Of a stretch of 64,000 bases of DNA, positions 25,562 through 34,349 are shown piece by piece (position 1 is the stretch's first letter; each line of letters starts with the position of its first letter). The stretch is from Winslowiella arboricola (GTDB lineage: Bacteria; Pseudomonadota; Gammaproteobacteria; Enterobacterales; Enterobacteriaceae). A model generated the notes under the pieces. The model had not been told where the DNA came from and did no database searches. It worked only from the letters and a program-made list of their open reading frames with translations. The stretch spans positions 496,001 to 560,000 of the forward strand of contig NZ_JAODIM010000042.1 in assembly GCF_025527015.1 (NCBI RefSeq), given 5' to 3'. Both the position numbers and the translations under genes were made by a program.

Positions 25562-25822
25562 ATGGAGATGATAATGAATACGTTGCTGTTGCTGATTGGG
25601 ATTGCCAGAAGCGCCTTAACCCGGCTGAGCCTGCAGGAGTGGGGCTATTTATTGGGGCTGTTTTTTACCCTGTTGCGTGGGCTGATAATCTGGCGTGATA
25701 ACCGCACTGAACAGCGTAAACGCACCGCCATTCTGCAACAACTGGCGCAGCGGCTGGATGCCGATGCGCTGCAAAAAGTGAACAACAGTTTACCGCCAGC
25801 GGATAAAGAGCAACCGCACTGA
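25562..25822 (+). CDS. holin-like small membrane protein
   Basis: About 86 residues. A hydrophobic N-terminal stretch (MNTLLLLIGIARSAL) and a second segment (LQEWGYLLGLFFTLLRGLIIW) precede a charged tail (RDNRTEQRKR). This resembles class II phage holins of the HP1/P2-like type. AGGAG lies 6 bases before the ATG at 25562; the earlier ATG at 25511 sits inside the operator. No endolysin gene follows. It would permeabilise the inner membrane if made at high level; that function is inferred. Confidence 0.7.
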   Translation: MEMIMNTLLLLIGIARSALTRLSLQEWGYLLGLFFTLLRGLIIWRDNRTEQRKRTAILQQLAQRLDADALQKVNNSLPPADKEQPH

Positions 25823-25853
25823 ATGGCGTTTTCGATCCGTTATTAACTGACAC

Positions 25854-25883
25854 CGGCAATGGCGTATGCGCAAGCCATTGCCG
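25854..25883 (+). terminator. hairpin after the holin-like gene
   Basis: Perfect 10-bp stem CGGCAATGGC / GCCATTGCCG with a 10-base loop; no clear T run. Confidence 0.45.
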
Positions 25884-25956
25884 CAACCTGTCGCTGAGTT
25901 TAACCACCGTCTACACTCAACTCACTGTTGCGGCTGAGTATCGGGAGCGCTGTCGC

Positions 25957-27624
25957 TTGAAGAGTCATGCTTTTATCCGTTTATCAGGTGCAGAACATCG
26001 TCCCGGCAGCCTTGTGCATTTCTGCTTTATAGCGGTATTTCTGTTCTCCACTTTTCTCACCTGGCGGGAAGGGCTGGTGCTGAAAAATACCTGGAAGGTG
26101 AACCAGCAGATCCACCTGACCAACGTGGCGGTGGCGCTGGATCGTCAGTTCCAGTTTGGCCTTGATGCGCTCAGTTTTTACCGCTCAATGCTCAGCTATG
26201 CGCTGACCAGCCCAATAGAGTCGGACAATACCCGTCGGGCGATAGCGCTGTTTGCCACGCAGCGCGACAGCCCGGTCTGGCGACTGAATCTGAATACACA
26301 GCGCAGCATGCCGCTTAATGGCGTATCTGACCGCTGGCTGCGCGATTACCCGCTGCTGAATCGTGACGATCCTGAGCGGCTGAAAAATGAGTTAAGTGCG
26401 GCGCTGGAGTTCAGCTTTATCCTGCAATTCAGCGACCCCGAGCACGATTTTCAGACGCGTCTCTGGTATATCTCACGCGGCGGTTTTTATGTCAGCTCCA
26501 CGCCGCCGCTAAATGACCGGGAAACGCTGGAGAGCTATCGTGGCATGATTTCGCGCGATTACTTTCGCGCCATGAGTCTGCAACAGAATCCCCAGCGCCG
26601 TCTGTACTGGACCAGCATCTATCAGGGATTACTGGATGAGGTGCCGATGATCACCGTCATCGCCCCGGTTGACAGCAAAGGGTACTGGTATGGGGTGCTG
26701 GCAATGGACTTTACCCGTGACAGCATCCAGAAACTGCTGCAACGCAGTTTCCAGCAGCCGCAACAGGGCATTGTGATGCTGATGGATAGCCAGTTTAATC
26801 AGCTGGCGAGCAGCGACAGACAGCCCGGCAGACACAACTTCAGCCAGGCAGAAGTCGCCCGCTTGCAGGCGGCGGTGCAACGGGGTGCCAGAGGAGAATT
26901 GCGGCTTGGCAGCCGTTTTATCACCTGGGACAGATTGCGTGGTTTTGATGGTGTGATCGTTAATATCCAGACGCTGCGCGAGGGCCTGCATGATGAAACC
27001 GGTCGGGTAGCGCTGGTGTTACTGCTGATGTGGCTGCTGTTTAGCCTGATGTTGCTGGCTGCGTGGTATGCGATTACCCGCTTAATTCGCCGCATGATGG
27101 AGTTGCAAACGCGGCTGGCGTGGCGTGCCAATTACGATGGTTTAACCCGTCTGTATAACCGCAGCGCATTTTTCGATCTCAGCAGCCATAGCGCGGCACT
27201 GTGTCAGCGCAATCAGCGCCCGCTGTCCGTGATTCAGCTGGATATTGATTTCTTTAAAATGGTTAACGATAACTGGGGTCATCATGCCGGAGATGTGGCG
27301 CTGGCGCATGTCGCCGGGGTGATCAGACGCGCGTTGCGTGCCATGGATATCGCCGGGCGGGTGGGCGGCGAAGAGTTTTGTCTGTTATTGCCGGAAACGT
27401 CACTGCAGGATGCGGTCGCGATTGCCGAACGTATCCGGCAAAAACTGGCGCAGAAAGAGCTGCTTATTCATAATGATCAAACCCTGAAGCTGACGGCTTC
27501 ACTGGGGGTCGCCAGCAGTGAAGAGCAGGGTGAGTATGAGGTTGAAAGCCTGCAATCGCTGGCGGACAGCAGGCTGTATATCGCCAAGCAGAGCGGCCGT
27601 AACCGCATCTGCTGGCAGAGTTAA
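25957..27624 (+). CDS. dgcQ: diguanylate cyclase DgcQ (YedQ-like)
   Basis: A 555-residue inner-membrane protein. The first transmembrane segment is near 20-40, a periplasmic CHASE-like sensor follows, the second transmembrane segment is near 345-370 and the C-terminal GGDEF domain (about 390-555) has an intact GGEEF active site. It should make cyclic di-GMP and so favour sessile growth over motility. The likely start is TTG with GGGAG 9 bases upstream. Its stop overlaps the convergent glycosyltransferase stop by 4 bases. Same position as in E. coli. Confidence 0.9.
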   Translation: MKSHAFIRLSGAEHRPGSLVHFCFIAVFLFSTFLTWREGLVLKNTWKVNQQIHLTNVAVALDRQFQFGLDALSFYRSMLSYALTSPIESDNTRRAIALFATQRDSPVWRLNLNTQRSMPLNGVSDRWLRDYPLLNRDDPERLKNELSAALEFSFILQFSDPEHDFQTRLWYISRGGFYVSSTPPLNDRETLESYRGMISRDYFRAMSLQQNPQRRLYWTSIYQGLLDEVPMITVIAPVDSKGYWYGVLAMDFTRDSIQKLLQRSFQQPQQGIVMLMDSQFNQLASSDRQPGRHNFSQAEVARLQAAVQRGARGELRLGSRFITWDRLRGFDGVIVNIQTLREGLHDETGRVALVLLLMWLLFSLMLLAAWYAITRLIRRMMELQTRLAWRANYDGLTRLYNRSAFFDLSSHSAALCQRNQRPLSVIQLDIDFFKMVNDNWGHHAGDVALAHVAGVIRRALRAMDIAGRVGGEEFCLLLPETSLQDAVAIAERIRQKLAQKELLIHNDQTLKLTASLGVASSEEQGEYEVESLQSLADSRLYIAKQSGRNRICWQS

Positions 27625-28841
27625 ACTTCGCCAGTGTTATCCTCTTCCACCGCCTGATAGATGCGTTGCAGGATATCCGGGAAAGCGGACTGTACGCGGC
27701 TCCAGCTGGGAATAAAGGGCTTTTCGTTCGGGCGTTCAATAAACGACTGGCCCGCTTCGAGAATCGACTGGGTAAACATCTCCACAGCCGCTTCTTCGGC
27801 GTGCTGATCGAATTTCAGGCCGTTCATCGCCGCTTCATGGTTATACACTTCCATCATATCCAGCGCGTTACGGTAGTAAGTGGCTTTCAGTACGCGGAAA
27901 GAGTCACTGGTGATATTCACTCCCATGGTGGCCATTTTGCGCAGCAGCGACTGCACAATATCATTACTCATACGGCGCAAACCGCCAGTGCCATCCTCTT
28001 CCGATAATGGCTGATGTTTGTGGTCGTAGTTGTCGGCAATTTCCACCTGACAGCTCTGACGCGTGGTGTAGTTGCGATAAATTTCTGACAGCACACCAAT
28101 TTCCAGCCCCCAGTCGCCGGGGATTTTGATGCCATTCAGCACATGGGTACGCATGGCGAATTCACCGGAGAGCGGATAGCGGAAGCTGCTGAGATAGTCG
28201 AGGTAATCGGAATGGCCATACACTTTCTGTAACGAACGCAGCAGCGGCCCGACCAGCAGGCGACCGACACGACCATTGAGTTTGTTATCCGCCACGCGCG
28301 CGTAGAAGCCTTTACAGAACTCATACTGGAATGAGGGGTTCGCCAGTGGATAAAGCAGGCGCGCCAGCATGCCGCGCTCATAGGTAACGATATCGCAGTC
28401 ATGCAGCGCAACGCAGGTGGTGCGATCGGATGCCAGCGTGTAACCGGTACAGAACCACACATTCCGCCCTTTACCTGGCTGGGCCGGTGACAATCCCTCT
28501 TTATCCAGCTCTGCATCCAGCGCCTTCAGACGCGGGCCGTCATTCCACAGGATGCGATGTCGCTGCGGTAAACGCGAAAAGAATTCACGCGCATGCAGAA
28601 ATTGATCGCGGTCGGCGCGATCCAGTCCGATAACAATCTCTTCCAGATAGGGCACTTTCGCCAGTTCATCAACAATATGACTCAGCGCCGGGCCTTCCAG
28701 CTCGGAATACAGCGAGGGCAGTATCAGCCCCATTTTACGTTTATGTGAAAACGCGATCAGATCCTGTTCCAGTTCGCTGACGCGCCGACCGGTCAGATTG
28801 TGGAAATTGGTAATAACACCATTCTGGTAAAAATCACTCAT
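27621..28841 (-). CDS. phosphoglycerate glycosyltransferase (glucosyl-/mannosyl-3-phosphoglycerate synthase family)
   Basis: A 406-residue GT-A type glycosyltransferase. Visible motifs are LILPSLYSELE near the N terminus, HDCDIVTYERGM (metal-binding acidic cluster) and GDWGLEIGVLSEIY. It is encoded 42 bp after mpgP, the phosphatase that would complete the pathway, so the pair is expected to make the compatible solute glucosylglycerate (or mannosylglycerate), an osmoprotectant. The donor sugar is not fixed by the sequence; glucosyl is favoured because related soft-rot enterobacteria accumulate glucosylglycerate. Confidence 0.8.
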   Translation of the reverse strand: MSDFYQNGVITNFHNLTGRRVSELEQDLIAFSHKRKMGLILPSLYSELEGPALSHIVDELAKVPYLEEIVIGLDRADRDQFLHAREFFSRLPQRHRILWNDGPRLKALDAELDKEGLSPAQPGKGRNVWFCTGYTLASDRTTCVALHDCDIVTYERGMLARLLYPLANPSFQYEFCKGFYARVADNKLNGRVGRLLVGPLLRSLQKVYGHSDYLDYLSSFRYPLSGEFAMRTHVLNGIKIPGDWGLEIGVLSEIYRNYTTRQSCQVEIADNYDHKHQPLSEEDGTGGLRRMSNDIVQSLLRKMATMGVNITSDSFRVLKATYYRNALDMMEVYNHEAAMNGLKFDQHAEEAAVEMFTQSILEAGQSFIERPNEKPFIPSWSRVQSAFPDILQRIYQAVEEDNTGEV

Positions 28842-28883
28842 AGCATTCCCCTTTAAACAGCGTACGGCTTGCCAGCATTTTGG

Positions 28884-29699
28884 CTAATCTTGCGCGATAA
28901 AATGTTGCAGCCCTTCCTGCCAGCCTTCGGGGCCATAAGCTGAAGTGTGATAGATATTTTGCTGATCCTGACGCGTTAAAGTGACAGGCGTTTTGCTGTG
29001 GCCTTTAATCACCACCGCGTAGTCAACACTGTCGAGCATCGGCGCATCATTGGGGCCGTCGCCGAGGCCGATGGTAATAAAATTGTGCTGACTGAACCGC
29101 TTATCCTGTTTGTATGCTTGCAACAGCCATGCCAGGGCTGCACCTTTGCCACTGCCGCTGGCCATCACATGCCAGAAGCGCCCGCCCTGGGTCAGTGATA
29201 ATCCCTCCTGCTCCAGCGCCCGGGAAAAAGCGGCGAACTGCTGCTCGCTGTCGCGCCATACCAGAGATTCCGAGGCCTCACGGCGGCGGGCAAGGGCGGC
29301 ATTGCGCACCGTCAGACCGGTAATATCGGCCACTTCCTGATCGGTAAAATCAGCGAAGCCGCTGAAACGAAACTGATATTGCTGGCGCAAACGACGCAGG
29401 CAGTGACAGATTTCACTGTAATCTTTACCGGCGTGATGGCGCAGATTGTCGCCATCGACGTGGTCCAGTTGCACCAGCGCGCCGTTTTCAGCAATAAAGG
29501 GCGCACCACTAAGTCCCAGCTGCTGTTGCAGCGGGATGATTTCTGATGCGGTTTTGCTGGAGCAGATCACCAGTGGAATCTGATGCTGAAGAATTTTATC
29601 CAGCCATGGCTGCGCCGGTTGCCAGCTGTAGCTATGGTGATCCAGCAGCGAACCATCTAAATCCGTCACTATCATTAACGAGTCATGCAAACCGGGCAT
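28884..29699 (-). CDS. yedP: MpgP/YedP, HAD-type mannosyl-/glucosyl-3-phosphoglycerate phosphatase
   Basis: A 271-residue Cof-like HAD phosphatase, the same length as E. coli YedP. HAD motifs are VTDLDGSLLD (nucleophile Asp), ICSSKTASE and GLGDGPNDAPML. ATG at 29699 has GAGG 8 bases upstream; the frame extends further but without a ribosome site. It should dephosphorylate the product of the adjacent synthase. In E. coli only the phosphatase remains; here both partners are present as an operon. Confidence 0.88.
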   Translation of the reverse strand: MPGLHDSLMIVTDLDGSLLDHHSYSWQPAQPWLDKILQHQIPLVICSSKTASEIIPLQQQLGLSGAPFIAENGALVQLDHVDGDNLRHHAGKDYSEICHCLRRLRQQYQFRFSGFADFTDQEVADITGLTVRNAALARRREASESLVWRDSEQQFAAFSRALEQEGLSLTQGGRFWHVMASGSGKGAALAWLLQAYKQDKRFSQHNFITIGLGDGPNDAPMLDSVDYAVVIKGHSKTPVTLTRQDQQNIYHTSAYGPEGWQEGLQHFIAQD

Positions 29700-30009
29700 G
29701 TTACGTACCTCAACTGTCAGCCAAATAACAAAGATAACTTCCTGATTAACCGTTAAGTATAACGGACTCTGCACAAGGCGGAATTTAGCCGCCAGGATTT
29801 GTTGCTGCGGGCCGAGGGAGAGGTAAAATGGTTAGGATTTATCTTAAAGCGAGACGGGGGCTGAAGCGGCACTCAACAGGCATGATCGCCCTGCAAGCCG
29901 CGATGTCTGTGACTTGTCTGCACGGCCTGATATGAAGGTTGTGGCAATTGTCGTATTTTGGCTGCAACATCAGACTTGTCTTAGTTTGGTTAAAGCGTAA
30001 GCTGATTTT
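29700..30009. other. non-coding stretch between mpgP and dsrA
   Basis: No gene is visible. It should hold the mpgP promoter on the minus strand and the dsrA promoter on the plus strand. For dsrA, possible elements are TTGTCT (29976-29981) or TTGGTT (29986-29991) with weak -10 sequences before 30015. Confidence 0.5.
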
Positions 30010-30083
30010 GTAAAGGAAGTCCCTGGTGTAACAAATTTCATTGAATACTATTTTCATCCCGGCCAGTGGCCGGGATTTTTTTT
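30010..30083 (+). ncRNA. dsrA: DsrA small regulatory RNA, shortened
   Basis: The segment CCTGGTGTAACAAATTT (30022-30038) matches the rpoS-pairing region of E. coli DsrA with one difference. The 3' end TTTCATCCCGGCC/GGCCGGGATTTTTT matches its terminator stem (hairpin 30056-30076, T run to 30083). DsrA is an Hfq-dependent RNA that opens the rpoS leader and represses hns. The middle is only about 16 nt (ATTGAATACTATTTTC), against a full second stem-loop in E. coli that includes the hns-pairing bases. The position near yodD, dsrB and rcsA agrees. The 5' end is uncertain by about 10 nt. Confidence 0.85.
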
Positions 30084-30093
30084 GAAATCGATT

Positions 30094-30327
30094 TCATCGG
30101 TTCACTTCGCTGATGGAAAAGTCGCGGATATCCAGCTCAAAAGCTTCCGCCAGTTCGGTACAGGAGTGATACTGCTTACCATCCACCTGAAAGTGGTGGG
30201 CATCATCATTTTCCATAAAATCCTGCACCTCACCGGTAGCACGACGCTGAATCGCCTCCAGCAACGCCTCAACATCGATCCCTACTTCTCGCTGAATGTT
30301 ATCGCTGTACTCTTTCGCCGTAGTCAT
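30094..30327 (-). CDS. yodD: YodD small stress-related protein
   Basis: A 77-residue protein with the E. coli YodD framework: TAKEYSD at the start and AFELDI-DFS-SEVNR at the end. ATG at 30327 has GAGGG 7 bases upstream; the longer frame adds an unsupported MLCEGIA. Convergent with dsrA, whose T run ends 10 bp from the yodD stop. Function poorly known; the E. coli gene responds to peroxide and acid. Confidence 0.88.
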   Translation of the reverse strand: MTTAKEYSDNIQREVGIDVEALLEAIQRRATGEVQDFMENDDAHHFQVDGKQYHSCTELAEAFELDIRDFSISEVNR

Positions 30328-30401
30328 AGCAATACCCTCACAGAGCAACTGTCCTGTAAGTATAGTCGTGGTCGACAGCAGGGGGCAGGGTGAAAAAGGA
30401 T

Positions 30402-30426
30402 AAAAAAAAGCCCGCGCTGCGCGGGC
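30402..30426 (-). terminator. strong intrinsic terminator on the minus strand, orphan
   Basis: Stem GCCCGCG / CGCGGGC (30410-30426), followed on the minus strand by an eight-base T run. It lies upstream of yodD, so it must end a transcript that starts between here and the YqaE-type gene at 30664. No coding frame is seen in that interval. Confidence 0.8.
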
Positions 30427-30663
30427 AAAAATCCTTGTTACTTTTAGGTTGACTGCGCCTTTGGGGTTGGTGCAGTAAGGAAATTGTAGCGCCAGCCGGT
30501 GTCAAAAATCTCGTTGCGAACTGTTAAGAAATCGAAAATATCGCTATGCGGATACGTACTTACGATGTTTTACACGGCTGAGATAGCGAGAGCCGGGATA
30601 ACTGCTATCTTTAGCGGTCAGATTAAAAATGTTGTACTGATTATTTATCCAACAGGAGTCATT

Positions 30664-30822
30664 ATGGATTTTTTGCGTATTGTTATCGCTATTTTGTTAC
30701 CACCACTGGGTGTTTTTCTGCAGGTAGGTTTTGGCGGCGCGTTCTGGCTGAATATTTTGCTTACGCTGTGTGGTTATATTCCGGGTATCGTGCATGCCGT
30801 CTGGGTGATCGCGCGTCGCTAA
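30664..30822 (+). CDS. YqaE/Pmp3-family membrane peptide
   Basis: A 52-residue protein with two transmembrane helices and the family pattern ILLPPLGVFLQVGFGGAFWLN and LCGYIPGIVHAVWVI (UPF0057). Members are small stress-linked inner-membrane proteins thought to affect membrane potential. AGGAG precedes the ATG at 30664. The upstream frame extension to 30499 is not coding. Confidence 0.9.
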   Translation: MDFLRIVIAILLPPLGVFLQVGFGGAFWLNILLTLCGYIPGIVHAVWVIARR

Positions 30823-30896
30823 GTGATTGCGCCAGGTCAGGAAAGTCGCGGCGTTTTCAGTTAAACTTCAGCGGGTAATCCAGTGGGAGGAAACGC

Positions 30897-31088
30897 ATGA
30901 AGGTTAATGATCGGGTGACGGTTAAGACGGATGGCGGTCCACGCCGCACAGGTAATGTGCTGGCGGTGGAAGAGTTTAGCGAAGGCACCATGTATCTGGT
31001 AGCGCTGGATGATTATCCGCTGGGCATCTGGTTCTTTAATGAGCAGGGCCATGAAGAGGGTATCTTTGTCGTGCCGTACGACGATTAA
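30897..31088 (+). CDS. dsrB: DsrB small protein
   Basis: A 63-residue protein matching E. coli DsrB ([30 protein letters not shown]). GGGAGG stands 6 bases before the ATG. In E. coli dsrB is a sigma-S-dependent gene near rcsA; the function is unknown. A palindromic repeat cluster begins 10 bp after the stop. Confidence 0.9.
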   Translation: MKVNDRVTVKTDGGPRRTGNVLAVEEFSEGTMYLVALDDYPLGIWFFNEQGHEEGIFVVPYDD

Positions 31089-31098
31089 CGGTTTTTAA

Positions 31099-31180
31099 GG
31101 GCGGCGAGAACCCCGGGCGGCGAGAACCCCGGGCGGCGAGAACCCCGCCCCTACATGTAGGGGAGCCGTTTTCGGCTCCC
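31099..31180. repeat. palindromic repeat cluster with three exact 16-bp tandem copies
   Basis: GGGCGGCGAGAACCCC occurs three times head to tail (31099-31114, 31115-31130, 31131-31146). A perfect 16-bp palindrome CCCCTACATGTAGGGG follows (31148-31163), then the hairpin GGGAGCCG-TTTT-CGGCTCCC (31161-31180). The modules are the reverse complement of those at 19461-19689. The cluster lies between convergent dsrB and the chemoreceptor gene and may act as their terminator. Confidence 0.88.
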
Positions 31181-31189
31181 TGATGGTTG

Positions 31190-32893
31190 CTAGAAGGTTT
31201 CCCAGTTATCACCATTGCTTAGCGCTGGCCTTGCGGCAACCGCCAGTGATGTTTTGGCTGGCGCTGCTGATGGCACCCTTTTATCACTGAGATGCTGCTG
31301 ATCGCTCAGCCGGAAGGCGGCAACCGCCTGCGTCAGACGACCCGCCTGCTCTTCCAGTGATGAGGCCGCGGCAGAGGCTTGTTCAACCAGCGACGCGTTC
31401 TGCTGAGTAACGTTATCCATTTCGGTAACGGCCTGGCTGACCTGCTCAATACCCCGGCTCTGCTCATCTGAGGCAGCGGCTATTTCCGCCATAATGTCGG
31501 TTACGCGGCGTACGGCATCGACAATTTCGCCCATGGTATCGCCCGCTTGTCCAACCTGTGATGAACCCCGGCCAATCAGATCCACCGACTCCGAGATCAA
31601 ACCTTCAATCTCTTTTGCCGCCTGCGCACTGCGCTGCGCCAGACTGCGGACTTCGCTGGCTACCACCGCAAAGCCGCGTCCCTGCTCACCGGCACGAGCG
31701 GCTTCCACCGCGGCATTAAGCGCGAGGATATTGGTCTGGAAGGCGATGCTGTTAATTACGGTGGTAATTTCGGCGATTTTCTTTGAACTGTCAGAGATAT
31801 TATTCATGGTGCTGACCACTCCGGTCACAATATCGCCGCCCTGACGCGCTTTACCGGAGGCATCTGCCGCCAGCTGGCTGGCGTGATGGGCGTTTTCGGC
31901 GTTCTGTTTTACCGTCGCGGTGAGCTGTTCCATACTGGCTGCGGTTTGCTCCAGCGCTGCCGCCTGTTGCTCGGTACGTGAGGAGAGGTCGGTGTTGCCG
32001 GCTGAAATTTCACTTGAACCCTGATAAATAGCCACTGCGCCTTCGCGCACTGTGCCGACGGTTTTCATCAGCGCCTGCTGCATAATTTGCAGGTTATGGC
32101 TGAGCGTGCCGATTTCACTGCGTCCCCATGGCTGCATTGGCGCGGTTAAATCGCCGCTGGCGATCAGCTCAATACGGCTAACGGCTTTATGCAGTGGATT
32201 GATGATGACGCGACGCAGGAAGATAAAGGTTACCAAGGTAATAATCAGCGCTACGGCAAATGCGCTGCCCATCATAATAAAGCCCATGCGCGATTGTTGC
32301 TGCGCGACAATATTAATCTCTTCCGCGCGGTCGGTGCGGATCTTAATCGCCTTTAGCAGTACGTCATTATATTCATTATCGAGTTTGCGGGTGACATCGG
32401 TTTCATGGGCAATAACACCTTCAAAACTGCCCTGGCTGGCCGAACTTAACATTGGCTGTAACCCATCACTGACGTAGTGATCAAATTTCTCTTTTAAAGG
32501 GCCATCAAGGTTAATGCCATCGGCAGTTTTATTGCCGCGGTTGATATAGATAAGAAAGTTATCCTGCGCCTGTTTAATTCTTTTTTCGGCGGCCGCGAGG
32601 TTGGCTTTAAACTCATCCATTTCACCAATGCGCGCTGCTGCGCCAGCATGAATCACCAGCAGACGGGCAGTGCGCAAATGGTTGGAGCTGTTAGACAGCC
32701 CCATGCGAATTTGAATTTCGCCCGTGGCGTCATTTAATGACTGATTACTTTTAACCAAAAAATAGCTGGAAAGACCAATACACAATGCAAACAACAGCAG
32801 AATTCCACTGAAGATCACTGCGAACAAAGGAACCAGTCGCAGATTCTGCCAGAAACGTATCCCACCCTGTGCGGGTTGTTGGTTAGCTTTCAT
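31190..32893 (-). CDS. methyl-accepting chemotaxis protein with NWETF tail
   Basis: A 567-residue transmembrane chemoreceptor. TM1 is near 22-45, a four-helix periplasmic ligand domain covers about 46-190, TM2 is near 195-215, then come HAMP and the signalling domain with the hairpin tip [30 protein letters not shown]. The C terminus NWETF is the docking site for CheR and CheB, as in Tar/Tsr. ATG at 32893 is chosen because the FliA promoter at 32950-32976 would start transcription near 32943, downstream of the longest frame's start. Ligand unknown. Confidence 0.92.
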   Translation of the reverse strand: MKANQQPAQGGIRFWQNLRLVPLFAVIFSGILLLFALCIGLSSYFLVKSNQSLNDATGEIQIRMGLSNSSNHLRTARLLVIHAGAAARIGEMDEFKANLAAAEKRIKQAQDNFLIYINRGNKTADGINLDGPLKEKFDHYVSDGLQPMLSSASQGSFEGVIAHETDVTRKLDNEYNDVLLKAIKIRTDRAEEINIVAQQQSRMGFIMMGSAFAVALIITLVTFIFLRRVIINPLHKAVSRIELIASGDLTAPMQPWGRSEIGTLSHNLQIMQQALMKTVGTVREGAVAIYQGSSEISAGNTDLSSRTEQQAAALEQTAASMEQLTATVKQNAENAHHASQLAADASGKARQGGDIVTGVVSTMNNISDSSKKIAEITTVINSIAFQTNILALNAAVEAARAGEQGRGFAVVASEVRSLAQRSAQAAKEIEGLISESVDLIGRGSSQVGQAGDTMGEIVDAVRRVTDIMAEIAAASDEQSRGIEQVSQAVTEMDNVTQQNASLVEQASAAASSLEEQAGRLTQAVAAFRLSDQQHLSDKRVPSAAPAKTSLAVAARPALSNGDNWETF

Positions 32894-32949
32894 ATCCTGT
32901 AGCTCTCTGTCAGATGAAGGGCGAAGCATAGCTCCGGTAATCGATCCAG

Positions 32950-32976
32950 ACATCGGCCAGCAGGGGAGAAACATTA
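32950..32976 (-). promoter_or_regulatory. FliA (sigma-28) promoter of the chemoreceptor
   Basis: On the minus strand: TAAT, 15 bp, GCCGATGT, against the consensus TAAA-N15-GCCGATAA. About 57 bp before the chosen start codon. Fits class 3 flagellar control. Confidence 0.75.
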
Positions 32977-33019
32977 GGGGGGTAAGTGGGATCTGCGTCG
33001 CAAAATCAGCGAAAAAAAG

Positions 33020-33052
33020 TCAATAAAAAGGCCGGCAGGCGCCGACCTTTTC
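33020..33052 (-). terminator. rcsA terminator
   Basis: The hairpin of GGTCGGC and GCCGGCC arms starts 10 bases after the rcsA stop and is followed on the minus strand by TTTTTATTG and further T-rich bases. A-rich sequence on the other side allows bidirectional use. Confidence 0.75.
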
Positions 33053-33061
33053 ACAACGTGA

Positions 33062-33697
33062 TTATCTCACGTTAACATAAATGCCCGAGGTGACATTATC
33101 AGTTAAACGAACCACATGATAAATAACTTGTTTGTTGTGTGTTTTAATTTTGCGTTTAATATTGCCTTTATGCGATGAAACTGTCTTGGCTTTGATTTGC
33201 ATCTTGTCAGAGATCTGAATGGTATCATGACCTGACATCCACATTTTTAGCATATTTGATTCAGTCTGGCTTAATGTCAGTGGGTGCACATCGAGACCAG
33301 ATGAAATACGCGTTGTGGTGCTGAATTTTTTTTGTAAATAGGTGCTCAGCAGATTATCTAAAGTTGATGGCTTTATCGATTTTGATGTAATAATCAGGTT
33401 CTTACGAACGTAGAGGTATTCCTCAAAATGGATATTAGAAATTGCCATAAAGATGAAAAATAACGTATCCGGATGCTGCATAATAATACTACGGATCCGC
33501 TGGCTGGCATCTGCTTCGTGAATAAAACATTCTTCATTAATAAATACAATGCCAGGTTTTACCTGTTGGCATTTATTATGAAGCTGGTCGATATCACTGG
33601 CAGAGGAGATATTTTTTTTCTTAACTCCTTTTAACGCCATGTAGTCCATTAAACCAAGTCGTGTATAGCTGCATGAATCCATAATAATCGTTGGCAT
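33062..33697 (-). CDS. rcsA: RcsA, capsule regulator and RcsB partner
   Basis: A 211-residue LuxR-type regulator. The N terminus [14 protein letters not shown] and the C-terminal helix-turn-helix region ([20 protein letters not shown], then [21 protein letters not shown]) are almost identical to E. coli RcsA. It forms a heterodimer with RcsB to activate exopolysaccharide genes and to lower flhDC expression. ATG at 33697 has GAGGG 8 bases upstream; the longer frame is not needed. An RcsAB box lies about 310 bp upstream and dsrA 3 kb away, both consistent with known control of rcsA. The gene is AT-rich. Confidence 0.95.
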   Translation of the reverse strand: MPTIIMDSCSYTRLGLMDYMALKGVKKKNISSASDIDQLHNKCQQVKPGIVFINEECFIHEADASQRIRSIIMQHPDTLFFIFMAISNIHFEEYLYVRKNLIITSKSIKPSTLDNLLSTYLQKKFSTTTRISSGLDVHPLTLSQTESNMLKMWMSGHDTIQISDKMQIKAKTVSSHKGNIKRKIKTHNKQVIYHVVRLTDNVTSGIYVNVR

Positions 33698-34349
33698 GTT
33701 AGCGACCCTCACCAAATTGTTATCCGTTAAATCAACGATGAATTACGCGTATCGCGGTACGAGAAAGATTGTTATCACTAGTTTTTATTGTTTCTCAGCT
33801 GACAGGATTCCTTAGCGATGTTCTGCCTGGACCCTCTTTTTATCCTTGCTGATTGCTGCATAGTTGGGTTTGGGAGACGTAGTGCTCTGTCTAAACGCAG
33901 TGAAATCGTGCTGATCAGAACGACCAGCTGGCAGCCCGCCATTTCAAAGTACCCACTGCAATTTTTTGAAAGCGCTGCCACTATCGCGCAGAACTAGTCT
34001 GTTGCTGATAGGACAATTCTTAAATTCATTTACTCTCCGAATGTTTTGCACCCCGAGGAGTGTTGACAATGCCGCAAAAAACAATTTTAGACAAGGAAAA
34101 AAAACTAAATAAAAATTCCTTTTAAAACACCCATTTACGCTGTATAGCTGCAGTAAACCTGAGCCCGCTCAGTTTGGGTTTTCATTTTTAAAATACGCGA
34201 AGCGCCATTTAATAAGAATAATTTTCATCGGAGAAATGCATTTATCAGAATTTCCTTAGTTGAATTCTGATAAAAATGGTTCGAAAAATGCACACATTGA
34301 TTTTAGATGCTTAAGTATCGGGATGGTGTTGTGTTTGTCGGGCTAATGT
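33698..34349. other. AT-rich upstream region of rcsA
   Basis: 652 bp with no convincing gene. It holds the long rcsA promoter region, including the RcsAB box at 34009-34022. The A/T-rich runs (for example 34075-34130) suit H-NS binding, which is known to silence rcsA in E. coli; H-NS binding here is inferred. Confidence 0.6.
34009..34022 (-). promoter_or_regulatory. RcsAB box upstream of rcsA
   Basis: On the minus strand TAAGAATTGTCCTA, close to the RcsAB consensus (TAAGAATATTCCTA). It supports autoactivation of rcsA by the RcsA-RcsB heterodimer. Confidence 0.75.

Noticed and set aside
30483..30505. TTGACA and TACAAT on the minus strand as a standard sigma-70 promoter
   Set aside because: The spacer is only 11 bp; TACAAT may still be a -10, but the pair cannot be called as a promoter.
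33778..33981. 67-codon minus-strand frame upstream of rcsA
   Set aside because: It lies in the AT-rich rcsA control region, with no ribosome site or similarity.
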